Source: Chlorops oryzae
Taxonomy: Eukaryota > Arthropoda > Insecta > Diptera > Chloropidae
NCBI GenBank assembly: GCA_020466095.1
Contig: CM035806.1
Location: forward strand, 130,247,156-130,311,155
Length of the DNA stretch: 64,000 bases
Direction: 5' to 3'
Positions 44,589-55,437 of this stretch are shown here, piece after piece. Positions within the stretch are counted from its first letter, which is position 1; every line of letters begins with the position of its first letter. The translations under genes were made by a program, and so were the position numbers. The notes under the pieces were generated by a model. It saw nothing but the letters and a program-made list of their open reading frames with translations, did no database searches and had not been told where the DNA came from.

Positions 44589-44819
44589 AGTAACAAAACC
44601 TTTTTTGTTATTAATAAATTCGTTTTTATTGAACAATAATAAGGTTTTTATTTACAAGTTTTTTTGTTTAAAGAAAACTTAATAATAATTTTTATAAAAA
44701 TATTTCTAAGCTTATCAATTTATTTTCTTTCATTTTTCATTCCCAATGTCACTTTGATCAATTTGACAAAGTGAAAGAAAATAAATTAGAAAAAAGAAAA
44801 TGTGTGTTGCTATGTTACT
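44589..44819 (-). repeat. gypsy 3' LTR
   Basis: 231 bp beginning AGTAACAAAACC on the plus strand and ending GCTATGTTACT. The polypurine tract read on the minus strand (TTTTGGGGTGGGAGG) abuts it at 44820-44834. Confidence 0.9.
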
Positions 44820-45262
44820 CCTCCCACCCCAAAATAGTGCAATGTCCTCATTGCGTATCTGGTGAGTTTAGGACATTCTTACTTTAAAGTGTGCAGTGTT
44901 ACAATAGATATTTACAATTCATTGATAGAATAATTATTTTTCTTTTTCCTTTTAAAATGATTCTTATATTTTCGTACATTTCTGGTTTTAAACTTTACTA
45001 CAAAGTGTTCCTTATCATCTTCTGCTTTGACCAATTTTACTTCTTTAAAGGGATTTTGATTTTTATTGAGACGTTTTCTGACGTTTTCTGCATTTACGTA
45101 ATTTGTATCAATCTGATTTTCGTTTCGTGCTTTATTTGAATTACGTATTCGATTTTCTTTAATCAATTGTGGATTAAATTTCGGTGGTAATTGATTAAAA
45201 AAAATATTGTATCGCCTGTTGTGGAATGTACTATATTGTGGTTATAAGTGAACAATGTTTGC
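44820..45262 (-). pseudogene. gypsy pol C-terminus and 3' region
   Basis: After the integrase frame stops at 45263, the minus strand continues in another frame with FTYNHNIVHSTTGDTIFF, typical of gypsy integrase C-termini. It then gives a basic Asn/Lys-rich tail (45166-44912, ending KRKKKNNYSINEL). A T run near 45190 causes another shift. The polypurine tract follows. Confidence 0.75.
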
Positions 45263-46651
45263 TCAATTTGAAAATATTGAAGTTCTTTGTAATTTTTCAT
45301 TGAGAGTTTTGTGTAAACGCTCTATATCTGATATTCCAGTTTTTCCTGTTGTAACTTCGATTTTTATGTCTAATTGGGTACACCAATCTTTTATGTTAAC
45401 GTTGTTAATACCTTGATCTTGATCTATCTTTAAGATTTTTGGTGGGCCCATTGTATTAAAAATTTTGAGTAATGCTTTTTTTGTTTCTAACCAATTTAAT
45501 GCATTTACTTTTTCTACAGTAGCGAATTTAGAATAAATATCAATACATGTCAAAAAATAAGATTTTTCCCATTCCCAAAAATCAATGACAAATTTTTCTC
45601 TTCTTTCATAAACGGGAGGGGTGATTTTGAAAGGGATTTTGTGCGTAATGTGATCATATTTGCAACGATTACACAATTCACATTCGTTAATGATCTTGGT
45701 GATTTCTTTTAAATAATTAGGATAGTAATATTTTTTTTTTAAACAGCTCGCTACTTTTTCTATGCCTTGGTGCAATCCTTCTAGATGGGTTTCGATCACT
45801 TTTGTTTTAAAATCAGGGTAATTAAAGATATTTTGAAGTTCGATAGTAGCTCGTAGTATTTTATTTCGTCTATTGTTAACTAACGTTTTGTAAATATTCT
45901 GAAATTCTAAAAAATCTTTATTATTTGGCATGAAGATCGTTACTTGATGGTTTAGGAGATATGATTTAATTATTTCTTTTATCTTTTCTTTTGTAAGTTC
46001 TGTATAATATATTGTAGTTATGTTGTTTTTAAAAATTTTTTCAGTATGGACGCTGTCTTGGGTACTCTTAATTAATTTCAACTGATTTTTATAAATATTG
46101 AGAGGTCTCTCAGAGATTGGAATAAAATTTTCGTTGTCTTCATCTGCTGAGTGAATAGTAGCAACATTTGAAATTGCCTCACCCAAGTTGCATTTTTGAA
46201 CGCAGTTTCGTGATAAAGCGTCAGCTACATGATTTTCTTTGCCTGGAATATATTTTATATCGAAATCAAATTCATTTAATCGTAGTTTCCATCTCTGTAA
46301 TTTGGAGTTGGGTTCTTTTAAATTATGAAGCCATTGAAGTGGTCGATGATCGCTATTGATAATGAATTTCCTACCATATAAATAAGGTCTAAAATATTTT
46401 GTAGCCCAAACTAAAGCGAGTAGTTCTTTTTCTGTTGTAGAGTAATGTAATTCATGTTCGTTAAGTGTGCGACTGGCAAAGCAGATGGGACGTCCTTGTT
46501 GGCTTAGGACTGCCCCAAGTGCTACATTAGAAGCATCTGTTGTTAAAGTAAATAGTTTTTCATAGTCTGGATAGGCTAATATAGGATCTTTGGTTATTAA
46601 AAGCTTTATGGTGTCTACTGCGTTTTTTATATTCGTCATTAGATATATCAA
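45263..46651 (-). pseudogene. gypsy RNase H and integrase
   Basis: The frame of 462 residues starts inside the RT/RNase H linker. RNase H shows TTDASNVALGAVLSQ, STTEKELLALVWA and NSDHRPLQWL. The integrase zinc-binding region has HLEGLHQG and CELCNRCK, and the core has FVIDFWEWE, LKIDQDQG and DIERLHKTL, so D, D and E are all present. It is joined to the RT only through a frame change near 46627-46655 at A runs. Its C-terminus is cut by a stop at 45263. Confidence 0.9.
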
Positions 46652-47620
46652 TTTTTATTGCCTTTTTTAAGACAATATGTTAGTGGTTTTGTTATTTTTG
46701 AAACGTTTTTTATGAATTTCCTATAAAATCCGGCTAAACCAAGGAACTGTTTTATCTCTTTTTCTGTTTTAGGAATTGGATATTTTAAGATAGCTTCAAC
46801 TTTATTAGGGTTAGGTTTTATTCCTTTTGGAGTAATGATGTGTCCTAGAAATTCAGTTTCTTTTTTTAGGAATTCGCTTTTACTTATTTGAATTTTAAGA
46901 TTAGCTTTGCTAAGTCTGTTAAATACTCTTTCAAGGGATTCAATATGTTCCTGCAAAGAAGTACTAAAAACGATTATATCGTCTAAATATACAAGGCAGT
47001 CTTTTCCAACAAGTCCATCCAAGATCGTATTCATCAACCGTTGGAAAGTGGATGGGGCGTTTTTGAGACCAAATGGCATCCTCAAAAACTCATAATGTCC
47101 ATTTTGTGTGGAAAAAGCTGTCTTTATTCTATCCTTTGGGTCTGTTTCTATTTGATGGAAGCCTTGCGCTAGATCGATGTTACTGAAGTATATACACCGA
47201 CCAAGCTTATCAAGAATTTCATCTATAATTGGAATAGGAAATTTGTCGTTTATAGTAATATCGTTTAACTTACGATAGTCTACAACAATTCGCCATTTTT
47301 GGGTTCCTGAGGAATCCAATTTCTTGGGAACGACCCATATAGGAGCAGAGTATGGTGATGTACTATGGCAAATTATACCTTGATCTAACATTGATTTAAT
47401 TTGTTTGTTAACTTCGGCTTTATGGACTTCGGGGTATCTGTATGATTTGACATATATAGGATCCTCATGAATAGTTTTTATCTGGTGTTTTATACTATTT
47501 GTAAATGTTAAGGTATCCCCTTCTTTATAGAATATATTTCTGTATTTAGATAATAATTTCTTAATTTGAGATGATTCTTCTTTATTTAAATGATCTAGTT
47601 TAAATTTGGTTTCCTCAATA
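46648..47620 (-). pseudogene. gypsy reverse transcriptase
   Basis: The minus strand has the RT entry ([20 protein letters not shown]), [40 protein letters not shown] and the catalytic [10 protein letters not shown]. The [14 protein letters not shown] and [11 protein letters not shown] thumb blocks follow, to a stop near 46648. The visible domain is otherwise uninterrupted. The stop lies just before RNase H and is removed by a 1-nt change at an A run. Confidence 0.9.
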
Positions 47621-47990
47621 CTACTTACTAAATTTAATTTTTTTTGTATTGGGTGATTTTTTTAAATTATTCAAAAATTTGTATTTAATACCATTTAAAA
47701 TTATATTTTCATCTTTTATATCTATTTTAGCGCCAAGTAGCTTGAGTATATCGCATCCTAGTAACCCATCATGTGTTTTTGAAAAGTCATGAACGTAAAA
47801 CTTGAGTGTGCGTTTTGAATTGTAGCTAAAAATTTCTATTACATCTTGTAATATAATCTCTCCTGTTATTGTTGATAATTTAATTGGTCTTGTATGGGAA
47901 CTTTCTTTTTTTAGTATGTTGGGTCTAATAAGACTCACTGATGACCCTGTATCTACTAGAAATTTTACTGGTTGGTTGGCAATCTTTAAT
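47621..47990 (-). pseudogene. gypsy protease
   Basis: The retropepsin motif FLVDTGSSVSLIRP spans 47975-47930 on the minus strand, followed by GLLGCDILKLLGAKID, the flap-distal LLG.D motif. The frame ends at 47621 because of a 1-nt shift in an A run (about 47640-47647) between protease and RT. Confidence 0.85.
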
Positions 47991-47999
47991 TCAATTTCA

Positions 48000-49119
48000 G
48001 GTAAGGTTCCGAGGCAACTAAGTGAAAATTTTCAGTATCTTGGTCCATTGGTTCTGGGGGTCCGAAACGTCTTATCCGAGATTGATTTGAATTATGCCTT
48101 TGAAAGTTTAGTGGTGGTTGAGGTAATGAATGTTGTGGGTAATTGTAATTTTGGGTAGTCCTGAATTAGGAAAATGTTTTGTGGTGTATAAGATGGTCGT
48201 AAATTATTTTGAAATGTCATTTGATTCTTTCTATAGTTGTTCCTCTTTAATGGTTTTGCGTCATATACGTCATTTTCTTTCAAAATTTTTATTGCGGAGT
48301 TAATATCCGTTGCTAGGTTAGCATTAATCAAACAGTAAGATGGTAAGGTAATTCTCTTTTAAGTGTTCTAATACTAATTTGTTGTAATTCGTTACTTAAA
48401 AAATGACTGTGTAGATAAATCGGCTTTGCTTAATTTTATGTTATCCTTAATTTTGCAAATTTCGGTGTTAATTTCTTCGCAGAGTGTTTTTACGTTACCT
48501 TTAAATTTTATGTTGTTGATTGACAGAATAAGAGTTGTAATTGGTGTATGGTCAGCAAATTCATCAATTAACAGTCCTTTGAGTGTTGGCCAATCTTTCG
48601 GTTGTTCTTTCCTTATAACGTCTAGGGCTGCGTCGCGAAGAGTACTTGTTATACATTGAAAATAAAATGGTTTTTCCTCGTTAGCGAGTGAAGTGAAATC
48701 AGGGAACTATGGTGTCTATGTTGTCGATAAATAAAGCCAGATAGTTTCTATTGCCATTGAATGGTAAAATCAGTTTGATAGTTTGCAAAAACATTTCTCT
48801 TTTCTCCTTGGCCAGCATGGTATCGGTGTTTATTTCCAGGATTTTCAATTTCTGACAAATAACGTCCAGTTGATCACTGTTTCATAATATTCGAAACGAT
48901 CCACTTTGCACCAGCTTTATTTGGAAGAATTTCGGAGTAAACGTTTGAAGTTGTTGCAGGATTTTAATTCCTCTTATAAGTCGCAATACGCAGAAATCCT
49001 TTTGTTAGACTCCTGGAATCACAACTCTTGAATCCGATTCAAAAGATATCTTTGTCCTTGTTTGAATGTAGGCTCGTTTAAAGGATAATGTTCTTTTATC
49101 CTGAAGGACCGACTGCGCC
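48000..49119 (-). pseudogene. gypsy gag, fragmented
   Basis: The minus strand shows gag blocks such as DAALDVIRKEQPKDWPTL and LKGLLIDEFADHTPITTLIL (about 48660-48530) and a basic Asn-rich C-terminus (48331-48092). No zinc knuckle is present, as in 17.6/297-type Gag. Several frame changes leave no long ORF. The primer site lies at the 5' end. Confidence 0.75.
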
Positions 49120-49120
49120 A
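49104..49120 (-). promoter_or_regulatory. gypsy primer binding site (tRNA-Ser type)
   Basis: Read on the minus strand, TGGCGCAGTCGGTCCTT directly follows the 5' LTR. TGGCGCAGTCGGT is the primer site of 17.6/297-group elements, which use tRNA-Ser. Confidence 0.8.
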
Positions 49121-49350
49121 GTAACAAAACCTTTTTTGTTATTAATAAATTCGTTTTTATTGAACAATAATAAGGTTTTTATTTACAAGTTTTTTTGTTT
49201 AAAGAAAACTTAATAATAATTTTTATAAAAATATTTCTAAGCTTATCAATTTATTTTCTTTCATTTTTCATTCCCAATGTCACTTTGATCAATTTGACAA
49301 AGTGAAAGAAAATAAATTAGAAAAAAGAAAATGTGTGTTGCTATGTTACT
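49120..49350 (-). repeat. gypsy 5' LTR
   Basis: 231 bp that match the LTR at 44589-44819 at every position compared by eye. TATA follows at 49351. Confidence 0.9.
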
Positions 49351-49869
49351 TATAATTTGTTCGGCATTGTCGCCATTTTGTGAAATACGCTGTTCATTAT
49401 ATTCTTCATTACATTTCTGATTTCCGCTTCAATGGAAAAGCACACATGCACTGTGTGTAATGCGCAGTTTAAATTTAATTACATGTTGATAAATCATCAA
49501 TTGCTACACAAAGGTATATTATTATTATTATATTATTATATTATATTATTATTTATATATACCATAATGAACTTCGTTCTTCTTATTATCTATGACACAA
49601 CTAGACTTGTTAGACTATTTTTTTATTCTAAAGTTGTTGAAATATGTTTTTATGTAAATTCCTAAAGTTGTTGAAATATGTTTTTATGTAAATAGATCCC
49701 CAAAAATTCCGATGCGGTCCATGCAACCATGTATTTAAAGACAAATACAAATATGCGAGGCATTTAAAAACATTGATGCATCGGAATAGAGCGGATTGGA
49801 CACCAGAACCCACACCAGCACCACCACCAAGAACCTCCCAAGAACCCAACTCGTCGCCAGAACCACCAC

Positions 49870-50010
49870 AAACTCCGACAACTACACCCGCATGGACGTC
49901 AGCAACACCACAAACTCCGACAACTAGACCCGAATGGACGCCAGAACCACCAAAAACTCCGACAACTACACTCGAATGGACGTCAGCAACACCACAAACT
50001 TCGACGTGTT
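49870..50010 (+). repeat. 42-bp coding tandem repeat
   Basis: ACTCCGACAACT-type starts occur at 49872, 49914, 49956 and (diverged) 49998, a 42-bp period. They encode a 14-residue P/T/W-rich unit. Confidence 0.85.
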
Positions 50011-50361
50011 CCTTCAGATTTAAATAAAAAATTAAAGCAATGGTTTTTAAAATATAGGTCTAAAAGAGAATGCGCAGTGGAATTGGCAAAAATTCTAAGG
50101 GAAGAAAACTTAATTTTAAAACCCTTTTACAAGTTTAATCCTACTAAAAAACCTGAAATTTCCAGTCTCGCTGGCGGGCTTTATTTACATATTGGTTTAA
50201 TTTACGAACTGAAACGTCGACTTCGTGTTGCTCCTCTTTAGTCACTCCATTGTCGTCATGTAAGACTGTAGGTCTAACTGTCGACGTCGAAAAGCCTCTG
50301 CCGCGATGGGGATATACACCATTAGGCAGGCATAGGAAATTCAACAAATTGGGGATATTCA

Positions 50362-51238
50362 CAGTGTTGCCGTTTTGGTAGAATTCTACCAATTTTGGTA
50401 AAAATTTATAAATAATTTTAATTTTGGTAGATTGGTAGTTTTGCGTGAGACTTGGTAGATTTGCATCATTTCCTCTTCATCGAATTGAAATAATTTGGAA
50501 ACTTCGAAGATAAACACAACGGAAAAGGTGGCAAATCTCTTGACTTTTGGGTGGAAAAGCGACATTTATTTTATATATCGCACACTAATCACTAAATCGG
50601 CACAACTCACAATTTTGAATTTCTCGGGCAAACAGCCTATAACTCTCGACGCCTGTAAAAATCAATTTCTTTTCTTTATTTTGTATTATTCTTAATTAAC
50701 TGCTAGAATCAATAAATATCAATATGAATTTTTTCAAGTGCATCTTCTCCTGCAGTAAAATGTTGGCGAACATGAAATAATTGATTGAAAAAATTTTGAA
50801 TTGTGCGGGTTTAGTGATTAGTGTGCGATATGTGTTTCGGTCGCTCAGAAGTTAATGCGTACCATGAATGAATGAGATGACAATTTCATACTTTGCTTCA
50901 AATTAAGTAAGTTTTCCCAGCTAGCTTTTATCAAAACAAAACAGAGAAATAAATTAGCATTTCCAGCCCTAAACAATGTTATGCTGGCAGCAGAATTGCT
51001 GCATTCAAAGTCAAGTGATAGAAGCGTTTGGTCTCTAAAAATTTATTTTAGTTTTTAAGTTCTTTTAGTTTTAAGAATTTTGTTATGTTTGTGGAATGAA
51101 TTCTATGTTTTTGATATTTTTTTGTTTAATAAAAACGGAAAAAAGAACCATTTACTTCAAACAACTGTTTTGGTAGAATTTTGGTAGATTTTGTTGACAA
51201 GATTTGGTAAAAAATTTCTTGGGGCTGCGGCAACGCTG
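50362..51238. mobile_element. non-autonomous hAT element (877 bp) in the zinc-finger gene
   Basis: The termini CAGTGTTGCCG and CGGCAACGCTG are inverted repeats, flanked by the perfect 8-bp repeat GATATTCA (50354-50361 and 51239-51246). Subterminal words TTTTGGTAGAATT/GGTAGATT repeat at both ends. No transposase frame. Confidence 0.9.
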
Positions 51239-51444
51239 GATATTCACCAAAAAGCTACCAACAAAAACCTTAGGCAGGAATAGGAAATTCAACAAATTCG
51301 AGAAATTCACCAGAAAGCTACCAACAACAATACGGGTAGACGCAAAGTGGCACTATGATGCCACTTGCAAGAAATTTATCAAAGAAACACGGCGTCAGCT
51401 CGGTTTTTTATATTGCTTGAAAAGTTCATAATTGCAACTTTAAT

Positions 51445-51892
51445 AAATGTATTACGATATGTTTTTGCTTAATGTGCACGAATGTTTTCATTTTGTTATA
51501 AATTTACATACATTTTTGACTGCGACTACGAATTTGATTGTATATAGAATTAAGTATTTTTGCTGAAAAAGTGTGATCAAAAAGTTATGTGGACGGGGTA
51601 GGACAAAAAAAAACCATTTCTATTTCTCCTTAATATTGAGTTTCCTTGATTATTTTTATGTTTTCCAAGCTTTTCATGGCATTTTATGAGTTTGGTAGAT
51701 ATTTTATATGTAATGTACTCGAAAATCTCCCAAAATTAAAATTAAAAGTGGCAATGCATTTCACCACAGCAGAGCTAAAGCCTTCGCTGCCATAGCGTGC
51801 TTCTCTTTTCCTCATGCTATATGCATATGTTGAAGCAGCGTAGCTCTAACACATTGCAGGGATTAGGAAGAAGAAGAGTTAGACCTACAGTC
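51445..51892. other. AT-rich spacer, no gene seen
   Basis: No open frame or recognised repeat. Confidence 0.45.
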
Positions 51893-52321
51893 CAGTGTTC
51901 GGACTACGGAAATCCCATTTCGTAGTAGAAGACCGAAAAAATCGGAGTAGAATGAATTTTTGGGTAGCAAATATTGGAATTTCTCATTTTCGAACAAAAA
52001 AAAAAAAAAAAAAAACGTCTACAATTTATTTGAAGCAAACATTTATAACTTACATTTACATATTACTTATATTTTTTGTTTCCATCAGTCAAGATTTAGA
52101 TACAGAGACATCTATATGGAAAACAACAATTTCTTTGCGAACGAGGTAACACAAAAAACTCGTTCTATTACGTCTAAATCGTGACATAGACAAAACTATT
52201 TTGAGTTTGGTGAAGTGAAAAATCGGAGTAGATTTGAGTATAGGGTAGTGGCGGAGTAGATTTCAAAAATTTTAAAAAAACGGAGTAGATCTACTCCGAT
52301 CGGAGTATAGTCCGAACCCTG
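51893..52321. mobile_element. hAT-type MITE, termini only
   Basis: CAGTGTTCGGACTA at the left and TAGTCCGAACCCTG at the right are inverted repeats. GGAGTAGAT words repeat near the right end, and an A run lies at about 51996-52014. No 8-bp direct repeat could be matched at the borders, so class assignment rests on the CAG-type terminus. Confidence 0.6.
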
Positions 52322-52570
52322 GTCGTGACTGCTTTCGCAATGCTTAAAAAGTTCTAAGATGAATACATATCTTATATGTCCTATTTTATAAAACAAATGA
52401 GAATTATACGGAACGAAAATAAATGTAATTAAACATTTTTCCTTTGAATCAAGCAAAAATTTTGTTGACTCAACAATTTTTCTTTTGAAATTTTCGTTCT
52501 GCTCGAAAATCAAAAGGACTGTGAATAACAATGCGCCCTTTTAAAAAAATCATGGTTACGTTCGCTCAGT
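52322..52570. other. spacer, no gene seen
   Basis: Non-coding AT-rich sequence before the transposase fragment. Confidence 0.4.
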
Positions 52571-53335
52571 GTGAATTGGAAAGCCACTGGATTCAGACAA
52601 TTTCTTTTATATACTGGAATTGTAGCTTTAAAAGATGAATTAAGTGATGACCAATATTATGAGTTCCTATTGCTGCATTGCTCCTACCGTATGCTTTGTT
52701 TCCCCAAATTGCGGGGTCCGAATATGGAAAATTCTCAGCAGATGTTAAATCTGTTTGTTAAAAATTTTCCAGTAATATTTGGGCAAAATAGTGTTTTCTA
52801 TAATGCTCATGGCTTGCTGCACATTAAAGAAACGGTTGAACAAATTGGAGACCCAATTGCTGGATCTTCATATGCGTTCGAAAACTATTTGCAAGTCTTG
52901 AAACGATTTATCCGAAAACCAACAAAAGTATTGGAACAAATTTATATAAAAGTTAATGAAGAAGATATTGCAGCTCCTCTAAATACAGCTCAACCAAAAC
53001 TTTTGGAAAGCAAATGCTTATTTAAAGGATATACTTTGAGCATAAAATGTCCTGACAACTTTTGTTACGTAAAACATAACATTCCAATTGTTGTTAAATC
53101 GTTTACAGAAGAGATGGGAGGAGCAATTATAGGCCAAAGATTCACAAATCTCAGAAATTTTTTTTTAACAACCAATTAGCTCAAGCGCTATTGGAATTTA
53201 TTTGGTAAATTCGGAACCATCTGATGTTGAAGAAGTGTTTTCACTCTCAGATTTTCAATATAAAGCTGTTGAGGTACCATTTAAGAATGGATTATTAATA
53301 TTGCCAATGTTACATTTTACAATTAGTGTAAAATA
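52571..53335 (+). pseudogene. CACTA/EnSpm-like transposase C-terminal part
   Basis: The frame WKATGFRQFLLYTGIVALK, ELYG-like FGQNSVFYNAHGLLHI and SSYAFENYLQVLKRFI follows the C-terminal region of Transposase_21/Tnp2-like proteins of animals. A second frame after a shift near 53160 (T run) reads IYLVNSEPSDVEEVFSLS and ends at 53335. The catalytic N-terminal part is not present upstream, where a hAT-type MITE lies, so this is a fragment. The family assignment is from recalled motif patterns and should be searched. Confidence 0.6.
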
Positions 53336-53391
53336 ATTTTCCAGACTTTTTTAAAGCCTTATAAATAATTTAAAGTAAATAATAATAAAAA

Positions 53392-54197
53392 ATGCCAGAG
53401 ACTCCACCGAAGAAAGTACAACGAATAGTTTTTGGCGCTTGTAAGTATTATTATATAAATATATTTCTTTTTAACAAATTCACTAAAATCTCATTAAATA
53501 CATTTTATTTCAGTGCCAACGAACAGTAGCTGCAATTGTTCCGTCGAACTAGCACGTCATTTTGCAGACCTCAAAAATGTTATGCAACAAGAGAACGCAG
53601 TGCTTCGTGGGCAATGGGGACTTATAGCTGAAGCACTTTCTGATCAAAAAGTAACAATGAAACAGCTTTTGCGAGACCGCGCTGAAGAGGTTCCCCTCAG
53701 GAAGAAATTCCCTTTAATTAGCGAACAGAGTATTGAACAAATAAATACTGAAATAAATGAAATCAATAAAGTAAATTATGTAAGTTTTAGAAAGATGAAC
53801 AGTATGAAATCAATTACTTTAGTCTTACTTACAAATTTTTTATTTTTTATTTACAGACTAAAGCTATGCGTTCGTTGGTGCTGCTGCCTTTGGGCGTACT
53901 TAAAAATCTTAAAAACATTTTGAATGACCAACTCTTGAAAGAGTTTAATGTTGATGGGGTGCAAGGGAAAAAATCCCTTAAAAATTATGACAACTTTTTC
54001 AAAGCACTGCTAGGTAATATATTGAAATTTTTTACTTAAAAAATTAAAAATTTTTTTTTTTAGAACGCATTTCTGCAAATGAAACCGAAGGCTCAGCGGA
54101 ACAAGAGCTCCGAAAAGCAATCCAAAGGTCAAAAAAGCGAATACACAAACAAGTCTGCGTCGAAAAGGAGAAACAAAAGGAAAAAGAGATGGCCTAA
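53392..54197 (+). CDS. DUF4806-like protein, four exons
   Basis: Exons 53392-53440, 53514-53779, 53857-54013 and 54064-54197 have GT-AG borders (CTT|GTAAGT, TAT|GTAAGT, TAG|GTAATA) and join in phase without a stop, giving about 201 residues. The middle (LRKKFPLISEQSIEQINTEI) and LVLLPLGVLKNLKNIL resemble the DUF4806 domain. The C-terminus is Lys/Arg/Glu-rich. Such genes occur alone or beside transposases in insect genomes, and here it follows the CACTA-like fragment in the same direction. It may be the accessory gene of that element. Intact as far as visible. Confidence 0.6.
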
Positions 54198-54219
54198 TGA
54201 AAAATTTAATTTGATGGTA

Positions 54220-54445
54220 TATGAATTTCTATTTTTTATTTTATAAAACTTAAAAACTAAACAAAAACGAAAAAGAGATGAAACACACAAACAGAAAAGC
54301 AAAAACTGATAATTTTAAGGTTTTGATGTTATTTGAATTCCTATTTTTTATATTATAAAACTTAAAAACTAAACAAAAACGAAAAAGAGATGAAACACAC
54401 AAAATGAAAAGCAAAAACTGGTAATTTTAACTTTTTTATGCAACA
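54220..54445 (+). repeat. 112-bp tandem repeat, two copies
   Basis: CTATTTTTTATTTTATAAAACTT and its near copy start about 112 bp apart, followed in each by ACGAAAAAGAGATGAAACAC. The A/T-rich unit lies directly downstream of the DUF4806-like gene. Confidence 0.8.
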
Positions 54446-55077
54446 TGAATTGCTAGTCAAAACTTATTAAGGAAAAAAAAGCAAAAACTGATAGGTGTAA
54501 GTTTATTTTTTACGATTTTTACTTTACTAAAAATTTTTGTTTGAATCAAAATATATAAATTTGAAAAATATGTGAAGCGCATTTTTTCTTGTGCATAAAG
54601 CACTAATACCCTGTCATTAGCAGCAAACTATCTACCAAGGACCTTCAGCTTAAGTGGCTACTTAGTACTACCAAAGTAGTCGCATTCTGTTAACCACCCA
54701 GGTAATTATAATGGAAGCCCCACTGAAATAGGAACCTACTTCGAACCACCGAAATAAATACCTACTTGGGATTGGCTATTTAGGGCGCTAAAGGTAAGCG
54801 AAACGGTAGCGAAAGTCTATCGCCTACGACATCGCCGTGTTAAATTCTCTGCTGAAAAGCATCCAAAGTAGATTAACGTGGAACTACCCCCTACATACTG
54901 GTAGCTGGCGATTTCGTTAGATCGGGGGTAGCTACGAGTACTGAAGGGCAAGAAGAGAGTCATAAAAACAAAATATAATTGCAATAAACAAACACAGTAT
55001 TCCAGATGATCGTCAAATCCCAATAAGCACAACGAGTTCGAATCGAATTGGAATCGAATTCATTTTGACGTGCAAAC
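54446..55077. other. spacer, no gene seen
   Basis: Non-coding. No family recognised. Confidence 0.4.
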
Positions 55078-55315
55078 CAGAGAACTGCAAGCGGTCATGA
55101 TTTTCTGACTTGCGATACACTCATAAAACACGCGGTATGAGTATGTACCGCCACCGCAAAGTAAGCGATAGTTGGTCCGAGCACGCGCTCAATAGTGCAG
55201 TGAATTGTGTGTTATACACACATACACCCGACTATGGAGTTTGTCAGTGCTTACTTCGTTTATCACCGCCGTTCGTCAAATTCGGCTTTACTGCGATGGT
55301 ACGACTTAGAGTTCG

Positions 55316-55412
55316 CAAACTATCGATGGCACTATCGATACTATCGATGGTTTGTCACTATCGTGACTATCGATGGTTTTAGAACGACTATCGATGGTTT
55401 TCGATAGTAACT
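55316..55412. promoter_or_regulatory. cluster of TATCGAT (DRE-like) motifs
   Basis: TATCGAT occurs at 55321, 55333, 55342, 55368 and 55389, and the copy at 55333 is the full DRE palindrome TATCGATA. DRE is bound by DREF and overlaps BEAF-32 sites in flies. The cluster lies 580 bp upstream of the hAT A transposase start, so a promoter role is possible, but a simple repeat origin cannot be excluded. Confidence 0.5.
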
Positions 55413-55437
55413 CAGCAACAATATAAAGCGTGACAAC

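Larger units (their letters stand above)
44589..49350 (-). mobile_element. Ty3/gypsy element of the 17.6/297 type, minus strand
   Basis: Two 231-bp LTRs, a tRNA-Ser-type primer site, a polypurine tract and gag, PR, RT, RNase H and IN regions are present. TATA flanks both sides (44585-44588 and 49351-49354), the duplication usual for this group. The LTRs appear identical, so insertion was recent, yet all reading frames carry frameshifts at A/T runs. Confidence 0.9.
49432..51431 (+). pseudogene. C2H2 zinc-finger gene disrupted by a hAT MITE
   Basis: Exon 1 (ATG 49432 to 49513) encodes one C2H2 finger (HTCTVCNAQFKFNYMLINHQ). After an intron with acceptor GTAAATAG (about 49694), a second finger (FRCGPCNHVFKDKYKYARHL) and a Pro/Thr-rich region with a 14-residue repeat (PPQTPTTTPAWTSA and variants) follow. 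A Lys-rich helical region (LNKKLKQWFLKYRSKRECAV) lies in a shifted frame from about 50008. Two similar basic units (GRHRKFNKLGIFT and GRNRKFNKFEKFTRKLPT) flank the MITE insertion at 50362-51238. The stop is at 51429, and AATAAA lies at 51442. Frameshifts near 50005 and 50220. Confidence 0.55.

Noticed and set aside
44891..48659. Plus-strand open frames inside the gypsy element
   Set aside because: The minus strand carries clear PR, RT, RNase H and IN motifs; the plus frames are shadows.
50144..50392. Minus-strand frame with VRPTVLHDDNGVTKEEQ as a gene
   Set aside because: It overlaps the plus-strand zinc-finger gene and crosses into the hAT terminus. Kept as unlikely, though composition is protein-like.
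51893..52321. 8-bp target duplication for this MITE
   Set aside because: The flanks (CTACAGTC and GTCGTGAC) do not match, so none was called.
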